A stretch of DNA of 64,000 nucleotides from Prosthecobacter debontii (GTDB lineage Bacteria > Verrucomicrobiota > Verrucomicrobiia > Verrucomicrobiales > Verrucomicrobiaceae), in assembly GCF_900167535.1 (NCBI RefSeq), contig NZ_FUYE01000006.1:1-64000 (forward strand), read 5' to 3'. The notes under the pieces are model-generated. The model worked only from the letters and a program-made list of their open reading frames with translations. It made no database searches and was not told where the DNA came from. Each line of letters opens with the position of its first letter. Position 1 is the first letter of the stretch. Of this stretch, positions 17,394 through 26,825 are shown one piece after another. A program made the translations under genes and the position numbers.

Positions 17394-17409
17394 GGAGAGA
17401 TGCCTCCAC

Positions 17410-17590
17410 GTACGCCGGATGTGTTCGGCGTATCCAAGTTGGCTGTCAGTTGTGGGGTCGTCGCCGAACTATCCGGCTTCGATGAAGGTGGATCACTCTA
17501 GAACCAACGAGCCTCCAAGCAGCCGGATCGTTTGGCGAATGAAGTCTCTTCTGGAGCGAGGAGGTTTTGCACCAAACACATCCGGCCTCC
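17410..17590. repeat. Two distant REP palindromes of the RAYT family
   Basis: One hairpin uses GCCGGATGTGTTCGGCG (from 17413) against CGCCGAACTATCCGGC. The second uses GCCGGATCGTTTGGCG (from 17522) against ACCAAACACATCCGGC. Both keep the asymmetric GCCGGAT(GTG/AT)..GGCG design of the palindromes around the RAYT gene but diverge in the loop. They look like older copies in trans. Confidence 0.7.
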
Positions 17591-17709
17591 AGGTGGTCGT
17601 CCCTTGGGGGGGCAGGCATGATGTGACAAAACGAATGCGGCTTGTTCTTTTGTCACGCTTGGATCGTTAGGTTATGCGAGTGGTTCAACCGATCCTGACT
17701 CCATAAAAA

Positions 17710-20700
17710 TCAGGCGCGGCGACGGCGGCGACTGATGAAGGCGATCAAACCGAGCATGAGGAATAGAGCACGGGAAGGCTCGGGGATGACGGCGATGTAG
17801 ATCACCCCATGCTGCATGAAGTAGTCGGTGTTGAAGACGAAGCCGCTGCCGGAGAGGATGGCATTGGCGGAGGAGAGATCGAGATCCGCCAGGGTGAAAG
17901 CTCCAGCACCCCCGGCTCCGTCGCCATCGGTGTTCAGCGGGTTGACCCAGTCGAGCAGATTGAAGACGTCCCCGGCGGTGGGCACATAGCTGCCGAGCAG
18001 TTCCACTCGCAGGGTGCTGCCGGCATTCAGAGACAGGGTGCCATTCACCTGGATACTGTCGTAGAGACCGCCGGAGTCGGCATTGGCGAAGTATGCGGGG
18101 TCACCTCCAGAGAGGAGGTCGCTGAGGGTGCTGTTGGTATCGCCGAGTTGGAAGAGGGCGCGCAGGGTGGGGGTACCACCGGCGAGGGTGAGGTTTTCAA
18201 AGGTGAGTTCACCCAGGCCATTGCCGGCATTGCTGAGGAGGGAACCCGTGCTATCCCCGGCGGAGACATAACCGCTGCTACCGGCGATGATGAGGTTGCC
18301 ATTGACGTTGCCACGCCCGGAGAGGATCTGGCCGTTCAAGGTGTAGTTGCCACTGGTGCGGCCGGAGATGCTGAAGGTGGCGCCCTGATCCACCTGAATC
18401 CAGGGGGTGCCGGAGATGTTGCCGGTGCCGCTGAGCGCCAGGGTGCCGGCGCGGATGGTGGTCTTGCCGGTGTAGGTGCTCTGGGTGGCGGTCGCGGTGG
18501 TGCCGCCGAGGTTGTAGGTATTGGTCAGGGTGAGGGTGGCACTGCCGTCTTTGACTAGGGCGAGGTTACCTTCGATGCGGCCGCTGTAGGTGGTGCTGTT
18601 GGCTTGGTTCAGGGTCAGCACGGAGAGGTTGCCCGCGCCTGAGAGGGAGTTGGTGACATACACATTGTCCACCACAGAGACGACGCCGTGCTTGAGCCCA
18701 GCGAGGGTTTGATCGTTGCCGTTCAGCTCCAGCGCCACGGACTCGGTGACCACGGTGTTGGTCAGCATATTCAGTGTGGTGGTAGCAGGCAGGGCGTTGT
18801 CGGTATCGATGCGGACGATGCCGCGGATGATGTCGCTGTTACCGGTGTAGGTGTTGGCTTTTTTGAGCACCACGATCCCGCCGCCATTACCGACATAACT
18901 GATGCTGGTGCCTGCGCCGTTTTTGATCACGCCATCGATGATCAGGATGCCGGTGCTGCTGCCGGTGCCGATACGGCCGGTGTTGCTGCCCAGGATGATA
19001 TCGCCTGCCCAGGTGGCGGTGCCGGTTTGCACCTGTAGGTTCCCCTGGTTGTTGCCGGGGCCGTTGATGGTGAGGGTTTCACCGGTGACGGTGACGCCGG
19101 TATTCAGGCGCAGGATGGCGGCGGAGGCGACGGTGGTGCCGCCCAGAGTGGAGCCGAGGGCCTGGCTGTGATTCACCTGCACGGTGCCTGCGTTGACGGT
19201 GGTGACGCCGTCGTAGGTATTGGCGCCGCCGAGGGTGAGGGTGCCGTTGCCATTTTTGGTGAGGCCGCCGACGCCGCTGATGATGCCGCTGTAGGTGGTG
19301 TTAAAGGTTTGCAGGTCGAGGGTGCCGCCGTTTTCGCCCAGCAGGATGCCGCGATTGGTGCTGAGAGTGAAGCTCGCGGCCATCTGGAGGGTGCCGCCAT
19401 TGAGGGTAAGGTGACCGCTCACAGCGCTGGCCGGGGCGGTGCCCAGGCTGCTATCGGCTGAGATGCGCACGGTGCCGCCATTGATGTAGGTGGCGCCGGT
19501 GAAGGTGCTGTTGGTGGTGGCACCGAGGATGAGCAACCCGGGGCCGTTTTTCACCAAGCTGACGATGCCCGTGCCGTTGTCACGGATGGCGGTGTTGACG
19601 GTGGTGGTCTGGCCGGCGGACTGGTCGGTGAAGATGAGCTGACCCGGGGTGCCCGTGGTGGTGCCGCCGGCGCTGAGGTTGCCACTGTTCGGCGTGGTGC
19701 CGATGGTGAGGTTCCCCGCACCGGTGCCGAGCATGATGCCGCCGGAGGTGCCCAGGCGCAGCAGGGAACCCGTAGGCACATCGATGATGGCCTCGCCTGT
19801 GGCGGTCTGGAGCAGGGTATTGATGTTGGTCGTGGTGCTTTCCAGAGCGATGTTACCCGAGGTGCCGCCGTTGATGATGCGGACGTTGGCATTGGCATTG
19901 TTAGGCAGAGGGGTGACGGCCCCGGCGCCAGTGCTGAAGTTGGTGATGTCTGTGTAGGCGCTGTAAGCCACGATGTTACCGCCGGAGACGGTGGCCCAGT
20001 TGTTGCCGCCGACCGTGGCCCAGCCGCCGAGGATGCCGCTGGCGTCATTGCTGCTGGTGGTGCGGATGCCGTTGGTGGCGCTCTGGGTGCCGCTGGGCAG
20101 GATGAAGTTCACCCGGCCACCGTTCTGCGTGGTGATGTTCCCCAGATTGAGCACCAGGTCTTGAGCAGTGGTGGCGTTGCGGGTCAGGGAGATGGTGGAG
20201 AGGCCAGCACCGACGGTGAGGCTCTGCACGGTTTGCGCATTGGCAGCGGTGGAGCTTCCAGTGAGGGAAAACGTGCCGCCTGACAGGATGAGGGCGGTGC
20301 TGCTGCCGAGGATCTGGCTGGCGGGAGCGCCGGTTTGGTTAAAGTCGAGCTGCAGGGTGCCTGCGGCCACGGTGGTGCTGCCGGTGTAGGTGCTGGCGCT
20401 GCCGAGCACCTGGGTGCCGCTGCCCGTCTTCAGGAGGGAGAGTTTACCGCCGCCGGAGCCATCGGCCAGGGCGCCCAGATAGGTGCGGGTGGCGGAGGTC
20501 TGGATGGTGAGGGTGGCATCGGTGGTCCCGCCGTTCTGGGTGGTCACGCCGGTGGCACTGGTGGAAACCAAGCCGCCAACGATGCTGGAGGTGCCTTGCA
20601 GGGAGAGCGTCTTGGTATTGGCGCTGGCGCTGAAGGTGACGACGTTGGGGGCGGCGGAATTCAGCGCGCCGTAGCTGCCCAGGATCAGCTCACCCTGGCT

Positions 20701-22722
20701 GAGGGCCACACCGTTGGTGAAGGTGTTGTTGCCACTGAGGGTCCAGGCACCGGTGCCGCTTTTGGTCACGGTGAGGGCATTGGAAATATTCCCGCTGATC
20801 ACCCCGGTGCCGGAGCCGACGAGGTTGAAGGAATGGGCAGAACCACCGGTATCCGCCGCATTGACATTACCACTGATGTTGAGCTGGGTGCCGCTGGCGG
20901 CGTCAAAGGTGAGGGTGGCCCCAATGGCGGCCTGCACGGAGCCTGTCCAGGTGTTGTTGCCTGCGACGCTGGCGAGGTAAGGCGAGATGAGGGATTCACC
21001 GACGACGGTGAGGCCGCCGGAGAGGTTCAAACGTCCGCTGGTGTTGGTGATGCTGGTGCCTCCAGCTGTGCTGCCCAGGGCCAGGGCGTGACGGATCTCA
21101 AGGTTACCAGCGGTGATGAGGGTTTCTCCACTGTAGTCACTGGCTCCGGCCAGGATAAGGAGGCCGGTGCCATTTTTGGTGAGGCTCCCTGCGCCAGTGA
21201 TGGCTCCTGCGTAGTAGGTGTCATTGGCCAGGGTATCCAGGGTGCCACCGCCAGCCAGCAGGGTGATGCCACGATTGACGTTCAGAGAGGGGGAAGCCTG
21301 GGATCCGGCATAGGCGAACTGAAGCGTGCCGCCGTTGAAGGTGAGGTTATCAGGATCGACCGTGCTGGGCACAGCGCCCAGGCTGCCATCGGCGGCGATG
21401 TTGAGGATGCCGCCGTTGAGGACGGTGCCGCCCGTGTAAGTATTGGCCGTGCCACTGAGGGTTTGCGTGCCGCTGCCGGTTTTCACCAGGGTGAGGGCAC
21501 CGCCTCCGGTTCCATCGGCCAGGGTGCCGCGGAAGGTGGCGTTGGCGGTATTGGCCACAGTCAGGGTAGCGGCGGTGGCGCTGGCGTTTTCGATGGTGAC
21601 CACATCCGTGGTGCCCTGCTGGATGATGCCTGCCATCGTGGTGGAGAAGCCATTGAGCGTGAAGGTCTTCGCGACGGTGTTTGTGGCAAAGGTGAGCGTA
21701 TTCACACCCGAGGCATTGAGGGCATTGGCACTGCCGAGGCGCAAGCCGCCAGCATTGAGGATGACCCCACCGGTGAAGGTGTTGTTACCACTGAGCACGA
21801 TGGTGCCGATGGCGGTGCTGGAGGCATTGATGGTAAGGCTGCGGCTGCCCCCAGTTTCACCGATGTTTCCGGCCACGGTGCCGACGAGATTGGCATTGCC
21901 GACATTGACGGAAACCCCAGCATTGCCTGTGAGAGTGATGGGGCCGGAGACCGTGTAATTTTGATCAAAGCGGATGGCTCCACGCGAGCCTGCACCTGTG
22001 CCAGAGAGGGAGAGAGGAACATTGAGAGCCTCGCTGCCGCCAAAGCCAAGAATCAGAGAGCTGCCCGCTTGGACATCAATCGCATTCAATGTCTTGAGGG
22101 AATTGAGATTGCTGACGTTCAAGAAGGTGCCGCCTCCCCCGGCCACATTGGCCAGGGTCAGAGTTCCAGTCCACGTGTTGTTGCCACTGATGGTGAAGAA
22201 GGCCGTTTCGCTACCGCTCTTGGCAAAGGTGATGTTGCTGCCTGCAAGTGCGGAGGTGATGGTCAAACGCGTCGAGCCCGTCGTGAAAGAAGTGAAGTTT
22301 TCAGTCCTGATGAAAGCTCCATCCGCCAAGGAGATGGTGCCACCTGATAAGGTATAAGAGCCATAATTCGGGGTTGGGCTCGAAACCGTGCCAACGGCTT
22401 GGAAGGTCAGTCCTCCAGCATTCACGGTGCCGCTGACGGTGATCGTGGCCGCACTCGCATTGCTGCCGTTTCCAAAGACGGCGATGGTGCTGCCGTTATT
22501 GTTCCAGACATCGGTGGTGGCACCGTTCGACCAGTTTTGATTGGTAAGATTCCAAGTGCCCGCCCCGTCGGTCACTCCAGCCGTTGTGCCGTTGGCATCC
22601 CACTGCAGACTCTGGGCGGGAGCCAGGTCTAAACACAGACAAAAGGCCAAAGCTGCCACGAGGAAGCGATGGGAAAAACGGAGCACGGAGTTGCCTGGTT
22701 GGGGCAGGGTGTTGATTTTCAT
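17710..22722 (-). CDS. Giant PATR-repeat surface protein with PEP-CTERM anchor
   Basis: The protein of about 1670 residues starts with a signal peptide (HRFLVAALAFCLCLDLAPAQS). It contains more than ten autotransporter-associated beta-strand repeats of the form GxGxLxKxGxGTLxLxGxNTYxGxTxVxxGTL, which fold as a beta helix. It ends with a PEP-CTERM sorting signal: PEPSR, a hydrophobic segment and a terminal arginine run. That signal is read by exosortase, so the protein should be exported and anchored or released at the cell surface. There is no autotransporter barrel. I chose the ATG at 22722, directly before the signal peptide. In-frame starts at 22770 or 22827 are possible. The gene's opposite strand carries long artefactual open frames caused by its repetitive GC-rich code. 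Confidence 0.88.
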   Translation of the reverse strand: MKINTLPQPGNSVLRFSHRFLVAALAFCLCLDLAPAQSLQWDANGTTAGVTDGAGTWNLTNQNWSNGATTDVWNNNGSTIAVFGNGSNASAATITVSGTVNAGGLTFQAVGTVSSPTPNYGSYTLSGGTISLADGAFIRTENFTSFTTGSTRLTITSALAGSNITFAKSGSETAFFTISGNNTWTGTLTLANVAGGGGTFLNVSNLNSLKTLNAIDVQAGSSLILGFGGSEALNVPLSLSGTGAGSRGAIRFDQNYTVSGPITLTGNAGVSVNVGNANLVGTVAGNIGETGGSRSLTINASSTAIGTIVLSGNNTFTGGVILNAGGLRLGSANALNASGVNTLTFATNTVAKTFTLNGFSTTMAGIIQQGTTDVVTIENASATAATLTVANTANATFRGTLADGTGGGALTLVKTGSGTQTLSGTANTYTGGTVLNGGILNIAADGSLGAVPSTVDPDNLTFNGGTLQFAYAGSQASPSLNVNRGITLLAGGGTLDTLANDTYYAGAITGAGSLTKNGTGLLILAGASDYSGETLITAGNLEIRHALALGSTAGGTSITNTSGRLNLSGGLTVVGESLISPYLASVAGNNTWTGSVQAAIGATLTFDAASGTQLNISGNVNAADTGGSAHSFNLVGSGTGVISGNISNALTVTKSGTGAWTLSGNNTFTNGVALSQGELILGSYGALNSAAPNVVTFSASANTKTLSLQGTSSIVGGLVSTSATGVTTQNGGTTDATLTIQTSATRTYLGALADGSGGGKLSLLKTGSGTQVLGSASTYTGSTTVAAGTLQLDFNQTGAPASQILGSSTALILSGGTFSLTGSSTAANAQTVQSLTVGAGLSTISLTRNATTAQDLVLNLGNITTQNGGRVNFILPSGTQSATNGIRTTSSNDASGILGGWATVGGNNWATVSGGNIVAYSAYTDITNFSTGAGAVTPLPNNANANVRIINGGTSGNIALESTTTNINTLLQTATGEAIIDVPTGSLLRLGTSGGIMLGTGAGNLTIGTTPNSGNLSAGGTTTGTPGQLIFTDQSAGQTTTVNTAIRDNGTGIVSLVKNGPGLLILGATTNSTFTGATYINGGTVRISADSSLGTAPASAVSGHLTLNGGTLQMAASFTLSTNRGILLGENGGTLDLQTFNTTYSGIISGVGGLTKNGNGTLTLGGANTYDGVTTVNAGTVQVNHSQALGSTLGGTTVASAAILRLNTGVTVTGETLTINGPGNNQGNLQVQTGTATWAGDIILGSNTGRIGTGSSTGILIIDGVIKNGAGTSISYVGNGGGIVVLKKANTYTGNSDIIRGIVRIDTDNALPATTTLNMLTNTVVTESVALELNGNDQTLAGLKHGVVSVVDNVYVTNSLSGAGNLSVLTLNQANSTTYSGRIEGNLALVKDGSATLTLTNTYNLGGTTATATQSTYTGKTTIRAGTLALSGTGNISGTPWIQVDQGATFSISGRTSGNYTLNGQILSGRGNVNGNLIIAGSSGYVSAGDSTGSLLSNAGNGLGELTFENLTLAGGTPTLRALFQLGDTNSTLSDLLSGGDPAYFANADSGGLYDSIQVNGTLSLNAGSTLRVELLGSYVPTAGDVFNLLDWVNPLNTDGDGAGGAGAFTLADLDLSSANAILSGSGFVFNTDYFMQHGVIYIAVIPEPSRALFLMLGLIAFISRRRRRA

Positions 22723-23082
22723 GGCGGGGGGAATGGCCAGTCTAACTGAAAGCCCGGCGGCTTTCAGCATAAACCTGCGCGATTTGGGCAGAAATAGACG
22801 GGAATGTCTCGTTTCTGATCGATGCAAAATGCAATAAATGCGAGTTGGAGCCTCGTCTTGGGAGGTTTGATCAAGGTTCGGAACTCCGCCTTCAGGCGGA
22901 ATCTGGGCGACTTCGCTGTCTCAAAGAGTCCGGCTGAAGCGGGGGCTCCGAACGACCAGACACGGGCGTCAAGACTCACCCATTAGGTGCTCCAAACTTA
23001 GATTTCCGGCTGAAGCCTGCGACGTTTCAGGCCGCAGATGCGAAGGCTTCAACCGGAATTCCTTGTCTTCGATAAGGCCACT
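22723..23082. other. Gap between PATR gene and SNF2 gene: leader hairpin and repeats
   Basis: Close to the PATR gene, CTGAAAGCC (22746-22754) and GGCTTTCAG (22759-22767) form a perfect nine-pair hairpin that would lie in its leader. A family B double-hairpin repeat spans 22877-22954. At 23003-23056, TTCCGGCTGAAGCC faces GGCTTCAACCGGAA, a larger stem that could end SNF2 transcription. No gene is supported. Confidence 0.65.
22877..22954. repeat. Family B double-hairpin repeat, copy 2
   Basis: TTCGGAACTCCGCCTTCAGG continues to a closed hairpin, and after a spacer CCGGCTGAAGCGGGGGCTCC closes against the beginning of the unit. It is the same design as the copy at 17314-17393, with a few substitutions. 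Confidence 0.72.
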
Positions 23083-26000
23083 TCAGTCCTCAGCATTCAT
23101 GGCTTCTTCAGCCTCCAGGCCGAAGAGGAATTCGAAGTCGGATTTCTCCAGGGTGCTGGAGAAGCCGCCCTCGCCCAGGATGTTGGCGGACATGAGGCTC
23201 TTTTTCTGCTGCAGGAGCATGATCTTCTCCTCGATGGTGCCTTTGGTAATCATTCGATAGGCCATCACCGGCTGGGTCTGGCCGATACGGTGGGCACGGT
23301 CGATGGCCTGGGCTTCCACAGCAGGGTTCCACCATGGGTCGTAAAGGATGACGTAGCTGGCGGAGGTGAGGTTGAGACCGCTACCACCGGCTTTCAGGGA
23401 GAGCAGGAAGACGCATGGATCAGGATCTTCCTGGAATTGCTGGACGACTTCGGAGCGGTTGTTGGTGCTGCCGGTGAGCCAGTAATGCGGGATGTTCATC
23501 TCATCCAATTTATCGCGGATGATGTTGAGCATGGTCACGAACTGACTGAAGAGCAGGACCTTGTGCCCCTCAGCATGGAGACCCTCGATCATCTCCAGAG
23601 TGGAGGCGAGCTTGGCGCTGTCTTCATCCCCGGAGGATTTATCCACGAGGCCGGGATGGCAGCAGATCTGGCGCAGGCGGGTGAGGGCCTGGAGGATGGC
23701 GAAACGCTTGCGGGTGAGCACCTCGAAGCCGGAGGCGGTCAGCACCATGTGCTGGGCCTTGGCCAGCTCCTCACGATACAGGCGCTCCTGGGTGCCGGTC
23801 ATCTCACAGAGCATGGCTTCCTCACTGCGGGCGGGCAGTTCCTTAGCCACCTGAGACTTGGTGCGGCGTAACAAGAAGGGTTTTAAGCGCGCAGAGAGTC
23901 GCTCGCTGGCACGGGCGTCTTTACGGCGGTCGAAGTGGCGGGTGAAGTAGTTGCGATCTCCCAGAGCGCCGGGTGCGGCGAAGGTCATGAGGCTCCACAG
24001 GTCTAACAAACGGTTCTCCACCGGGGTGCCGCTGAGCACGAGGCGGTTTTCCGCCTTGAGCATGCGGGCGGCCTTGGCGGCCTTGCTGTCCGGGTTCTTG
24101 ATGTGTTGGCCTTCATCCAGGATCACGGCCAGCCATTTAACCGACTCCAGCAGCTCGATACAACCGCGGAGTTGGGCGTAGTTCATGACCAGGACGTGGG
24201 AGTCTCGGTAGAGGCTTTCGAGATCCAGCTCTTCTTTGTCCCGCAGCACCTGCACTTTCAGGCCGGGGGCGGCTTTGCCAAACTCGGTGGCCCAGACATC
24301 CAGCACGGATTTCGGGCACACGACGAGGCAGGGCCAGGCGGTGCGGTAGCGGGTGCGCAGCCAGAGGATCCAGGTGATGCTCTGGATGGTTTTGCCCAAG
24401 CCCATGTCATCGGCCAGGATGCCGCCGAATTTGTTCAGGCTGAGGTAGGCGAGGAAGTGATACCCGTCTTCCTGATAGGGACGCAGGGTGACGCCGAGGC
24501 CTTCGGGCACGGCAGGCCGCTCATCCAGCTTGGCCTGCTCCATGCGCTGGGTGAGATTTTGCCAAGCGCGGGGGTTGATGATCTCCTTGGCACCTTGACC
24601 GGTGAGCTGGCGCCAGTGCAGGCGGTGGGCTTCATTGCTGAACTCATCCAGATCCAGGCCGAGCTGGTCCATCATGGCCTGCTGCTCCTCCGTCAGCTCC
24701 AGTTTGACGCGGCGCCAGGTGCCATCGGCCAGTTGCACAAAGCCTCCTTTGGCGGCGATGAGGCGGCGGATATCGGCGGCTTTGAGATCCGCGCCTTCCA
24801 CCTCGAAGACCATCTTCAGGTCAAACCAGTCGATGTTGGCGGTCTGAGATGCCTCGATGCGCACGCGGGCGATCAGCGGATCGGCCAGGATGGATTGCAG
24901 ACGTTCATCCGCCTGCAGGCTCATGCTGCTGGGTAAGCCCTGAGCCCAGTTATTGAACTGTTCGGGGAAGGTTTTGGTCAGGCGGACGCGGAAGCCCTCG
25001 TGCTCGGGGTCATACACGGGCCGCATCTCATGCAGGGCATTTTCCGCCTCCGCCAGGGCGGTGCGGTCTCGGCAGATGATGCTGTTATCATCATCAGGCC
25101 GGGCATTCTCCGTGGGCTGCCAGCCGGCATAGCGCAGCACCTCACGCACCACGCCATCCGGCGTGACGGCCTCCACCTGGAAGACGGCGTGCTCCGTGCT
25201 GCTGGCATGGGAGCGGGCCAGACAGCCGGCCTTCACCTGCACCTTCAGCGGCTCATGCTTGATGCGGGCGGCGATATCGGCCGGCAACGGCAGGCGGAGC
25301 TTATCCAGGAAGGTGATGCCATCCTGGGTGGCCAGGGCATTGATGGGGATGGCGGTGGCGGAATCCAGGCGGGTCTCTTCAGCGAACCAAACGGGGCCGG
25401 GGAAAACGGTGTCTGCAGAGAGATACTGCGTCTCCGCGCCATGCATGATGCGCAGTGGCAGGGGGGCGGGGGTGCCATCCGCCTGCACGAGGCTGAGCAG
25501 CAGTTGGCCGGTTTCCTTCTCCTCCTGGCTGGACCACTGGAGTGGCTCACTGACGCGGCGGAAGGGCGCCTCATCCAGCGTCAGCATGCGCGCTTGCAGC
25601 GCAGGTTGCTGGAAGAGGGTGCCTAGCCAGCGGCTGTGATTGTCCAGGTCGAAGCGGCAGACCTCGCCAGGGTTGGCCCCGGTTTGATTGATGCAGGCCA
25701 TCAGCAGCAGCTCCGCCGCCGCAGGCATGTTCAGGGCGCCGCGTTCATGGGCATTCTCCAGCGTGTGCAGTTCCGCCCCGCTCACGTTGCGGAAGGCGGT
25801 ATCGCTTTCTTTGATCTGCAGGCGGGCCTCCGCCGTGGTGATGACGAGGCGGAAGTCACAATACTGGCGAGGTTTCGGCGGGGTATCGTGGAGCGCGCGC
25901 AGCAGCGTGCGGATGCGCTCCCGCCACAGCGGCAGCGTGCGCTCCTGGCGCCAAGCACCCAGGCGCTCACGCACCGCATCCAGGTCCACACTGTTACGCA

Positions 26001-26589
26001 GGAAGGCGGGCGCGGGCAGGTTTTTCTCCTGGAGAGCCAGGGCCACGTATTCCCAGAACTCCTTCAGATTCACCGGCGGCTCGGGCCACAGGGCCAGGGG
26101 GTCCATGCTCTGGATGCTCCAGCGCGGGTGCAGGCGCACCATGTCCTGGTCATAGATCTGGCCGCTTTGGCGCACTCGTTGGAAGCGCTTCTCCAGCTTG
26201 CTCAGGTAGCCTTCCTCCTCGGGCGTGAGCTGGCGGGCCAGGCGGCGCTCCAGCATGATCTGGAAGGTCTCCTCAGGGGGGAGGGAGGGCGCACCAGCGG
26301 CCGGGGCCTGCCGGGCAAAGCGGCGCTGGCTGGCGATCAAGGCCGCGCAGAGAGCCAGGTCATGCAGAGGTGCCTCATCACAATCACTCTCTCCCTGCCA
26401 CTGGCCATCTTCCAGCGCCCAGCGCACATTCACACGGCGGTCATCCAGCACCACCTCGGCCAGCACTTCATCTTCCACGATGTCGAGGCCACGGATGGCA
26501 TCATCATCCGCGAGCCGCTCCGCCTCCTGACGAATGCGGGCATCAAAGGACTGCAAAAGGGCGGGGAGGGATGTAGCGAAATCAGGCAT
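23083..26589 (-). CDS. SNF2-family DEAD/H-box helicase-like ATPase
   Basis: This is a 1168-residue bacterial Swi2/Snf2 ATPase, a double-strand DNA translocase. The N-terminal half (about 1-680) is poorly conserved but includes a segment near 560-670 like the bacterial SNF2-associated domain (ADLKAADIRRLIAAKGGFV, DGTWRRV). The motor starts near 715 with ILADDMGLGKT (Walker A), then ILDEGQHIKN near 824 in place of DEAH and VLSGTPVENRLLDLWSL. The C-terminal lobe has LLFSQFVTMLNIIRD, LLSLKAGGSGLNL and IDRAHRIGQTQPV. The ATG at 26589 (MPDFATSL) is chosen over the 26640 start, which adds a proline-rich stretch. Likely roles are transcription recycling or repair. No methylase or nuclease neighbour suggests a defence system. 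Confidence 0.9.
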   Translation of the reverse strand: MPDFATSLPALLQSFDARIRQEAERLADDDAIRGLDIVEDEVLAEVVLDDRRVNVRWALEDGQWQGESDCDEAPLHDLALCAALIASQRRFARQAPAAGAPSLPPEETFQIMLERRLARQLTPEEEGYLSKLEKRFQRVRQSGQIYDQDMVRLHPRWSIQSMDPLALWPEPPVNLKEFWEYVALALQEKNLPAPAFLRNSVDLDAVRERLGAWRQERTLPLWRERIRTLLRALHDTPPKPRQYCDFRLVITTAEARLQIKESDTAFRNVSGAELHTLENAHERGALNMPAAAELLLMACINQTGANPGEVCRFDLDNHSRWLGTLFQQPALQARMLTLDEAPFRRVSEPLQWSSQEEKETGQLLLSLVQADGTPAPLPLRIMHGAETQYLSADTVFPGPVWFAEETRLDSATAIPINALATQDGITFLDKLRLPLPADIAARIKHEPLKVQVKAGCLARSHASSTEHAVFQVEAVTPDGVVREVLRYAGWQPTENARPDDDNSIICRDRTALAEAENALHEMRPVYDPEHEGFRVRLTKTFPEQFNNWAQGLPSSMSLQADERLQSILADPLIARVRIEASQTANIDWFDLKMVFEVEGADLKAADIRRLIAAKGGFVQLADGTWRRVKLELTEEQQAMMDQLGLDLDEFSNEAHRLHWRQLTGQGAKEIINPRAWQNLTQRMEQAKLDERPAVPEGLGVTLRPYQEDGYHFLAYLSLNKFGGILADDMGLGKTIQSITWILWLRTRYRTAWPCLVVCPKSVLDVWATEFGKAAPGLKVQVLRDKEELDLESLYRDSHVLVMNYAQLRGCIELLESVKWLAVILDEGQHIKNPDSKAAKAARMLKAENRLVLSGTPVENRLLDLWSLMTFAAPGALGDRNYFTRHFDRRKDARASERLSARLKPFLLRRTKSQVAKELPARSEEAMLCEMTGTQERLYREELAKAQHMVLTASGFEVLTRKRFAILQALTRLRQICCHPGLVDKSSGDEDSAKLASTLEMIEGLHAEGHKVLLFSQFVTMLNIIRDKLDEMNIPHYWLTGSTNNRSEVVQQFQEDPDPCVFLLSLKAGGSGLNLTSASYVILYDPWWNPAVEAQAIDRAHRIGQTQPVMAYRMITKGTIEEKIMLLQQKKSLMSANILGEGGFSSTLEKSDFEFLFGLEAEEAMNAED

Positions 26590-26825
26590 GGGCACAAAAA
26601 CCCACGGCGGTGAAACCGGGGGAACTGGTTGGCTTAGCACACTGAATCGCGCCGCGCCAGAGATGTCTTGAAAAGGAAGGGAACAATTATCCGGAAAAGG
26701 CAGGGCCTTCAGAAAAGAACGCTCCTTACGGCCCTGAGGCTACAAGTTCTTACGCCAGTGTCAGCCTCAAAAAAAGCCACGTGCCGGTCAAGATACCCCA
26801 GGCTCGATGGTTGTATTATGCTGCT

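Larger units (their letters stand above)
17180..17709. other. Gene-free repeat-filled gap
   Basis: No coding sequence is supported in these 530 bases. In order they hold a nested hairpin (17217-17285), one family B repeat (17314-17393) and two REP palindromes of the RAYT family (17410-17590). The gap separates two genes that converge on it. Confidence 0.75.

Noticed and set aside
20335-22347. A 670-codon open frame on the plus strand within the PATR gene
   Set aside because: It is antisense to a gene with signal peptide, repeats and a PEP-CTERM end. Its glycine-rich, low-complexity product is the mirror of repetitive GC-rich coding DNA.
24103-24936. A 277-codon plus-strand frame over the SNF2 gene
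   Set aside because: It is antisense to the motor domain, with no recognisable content.
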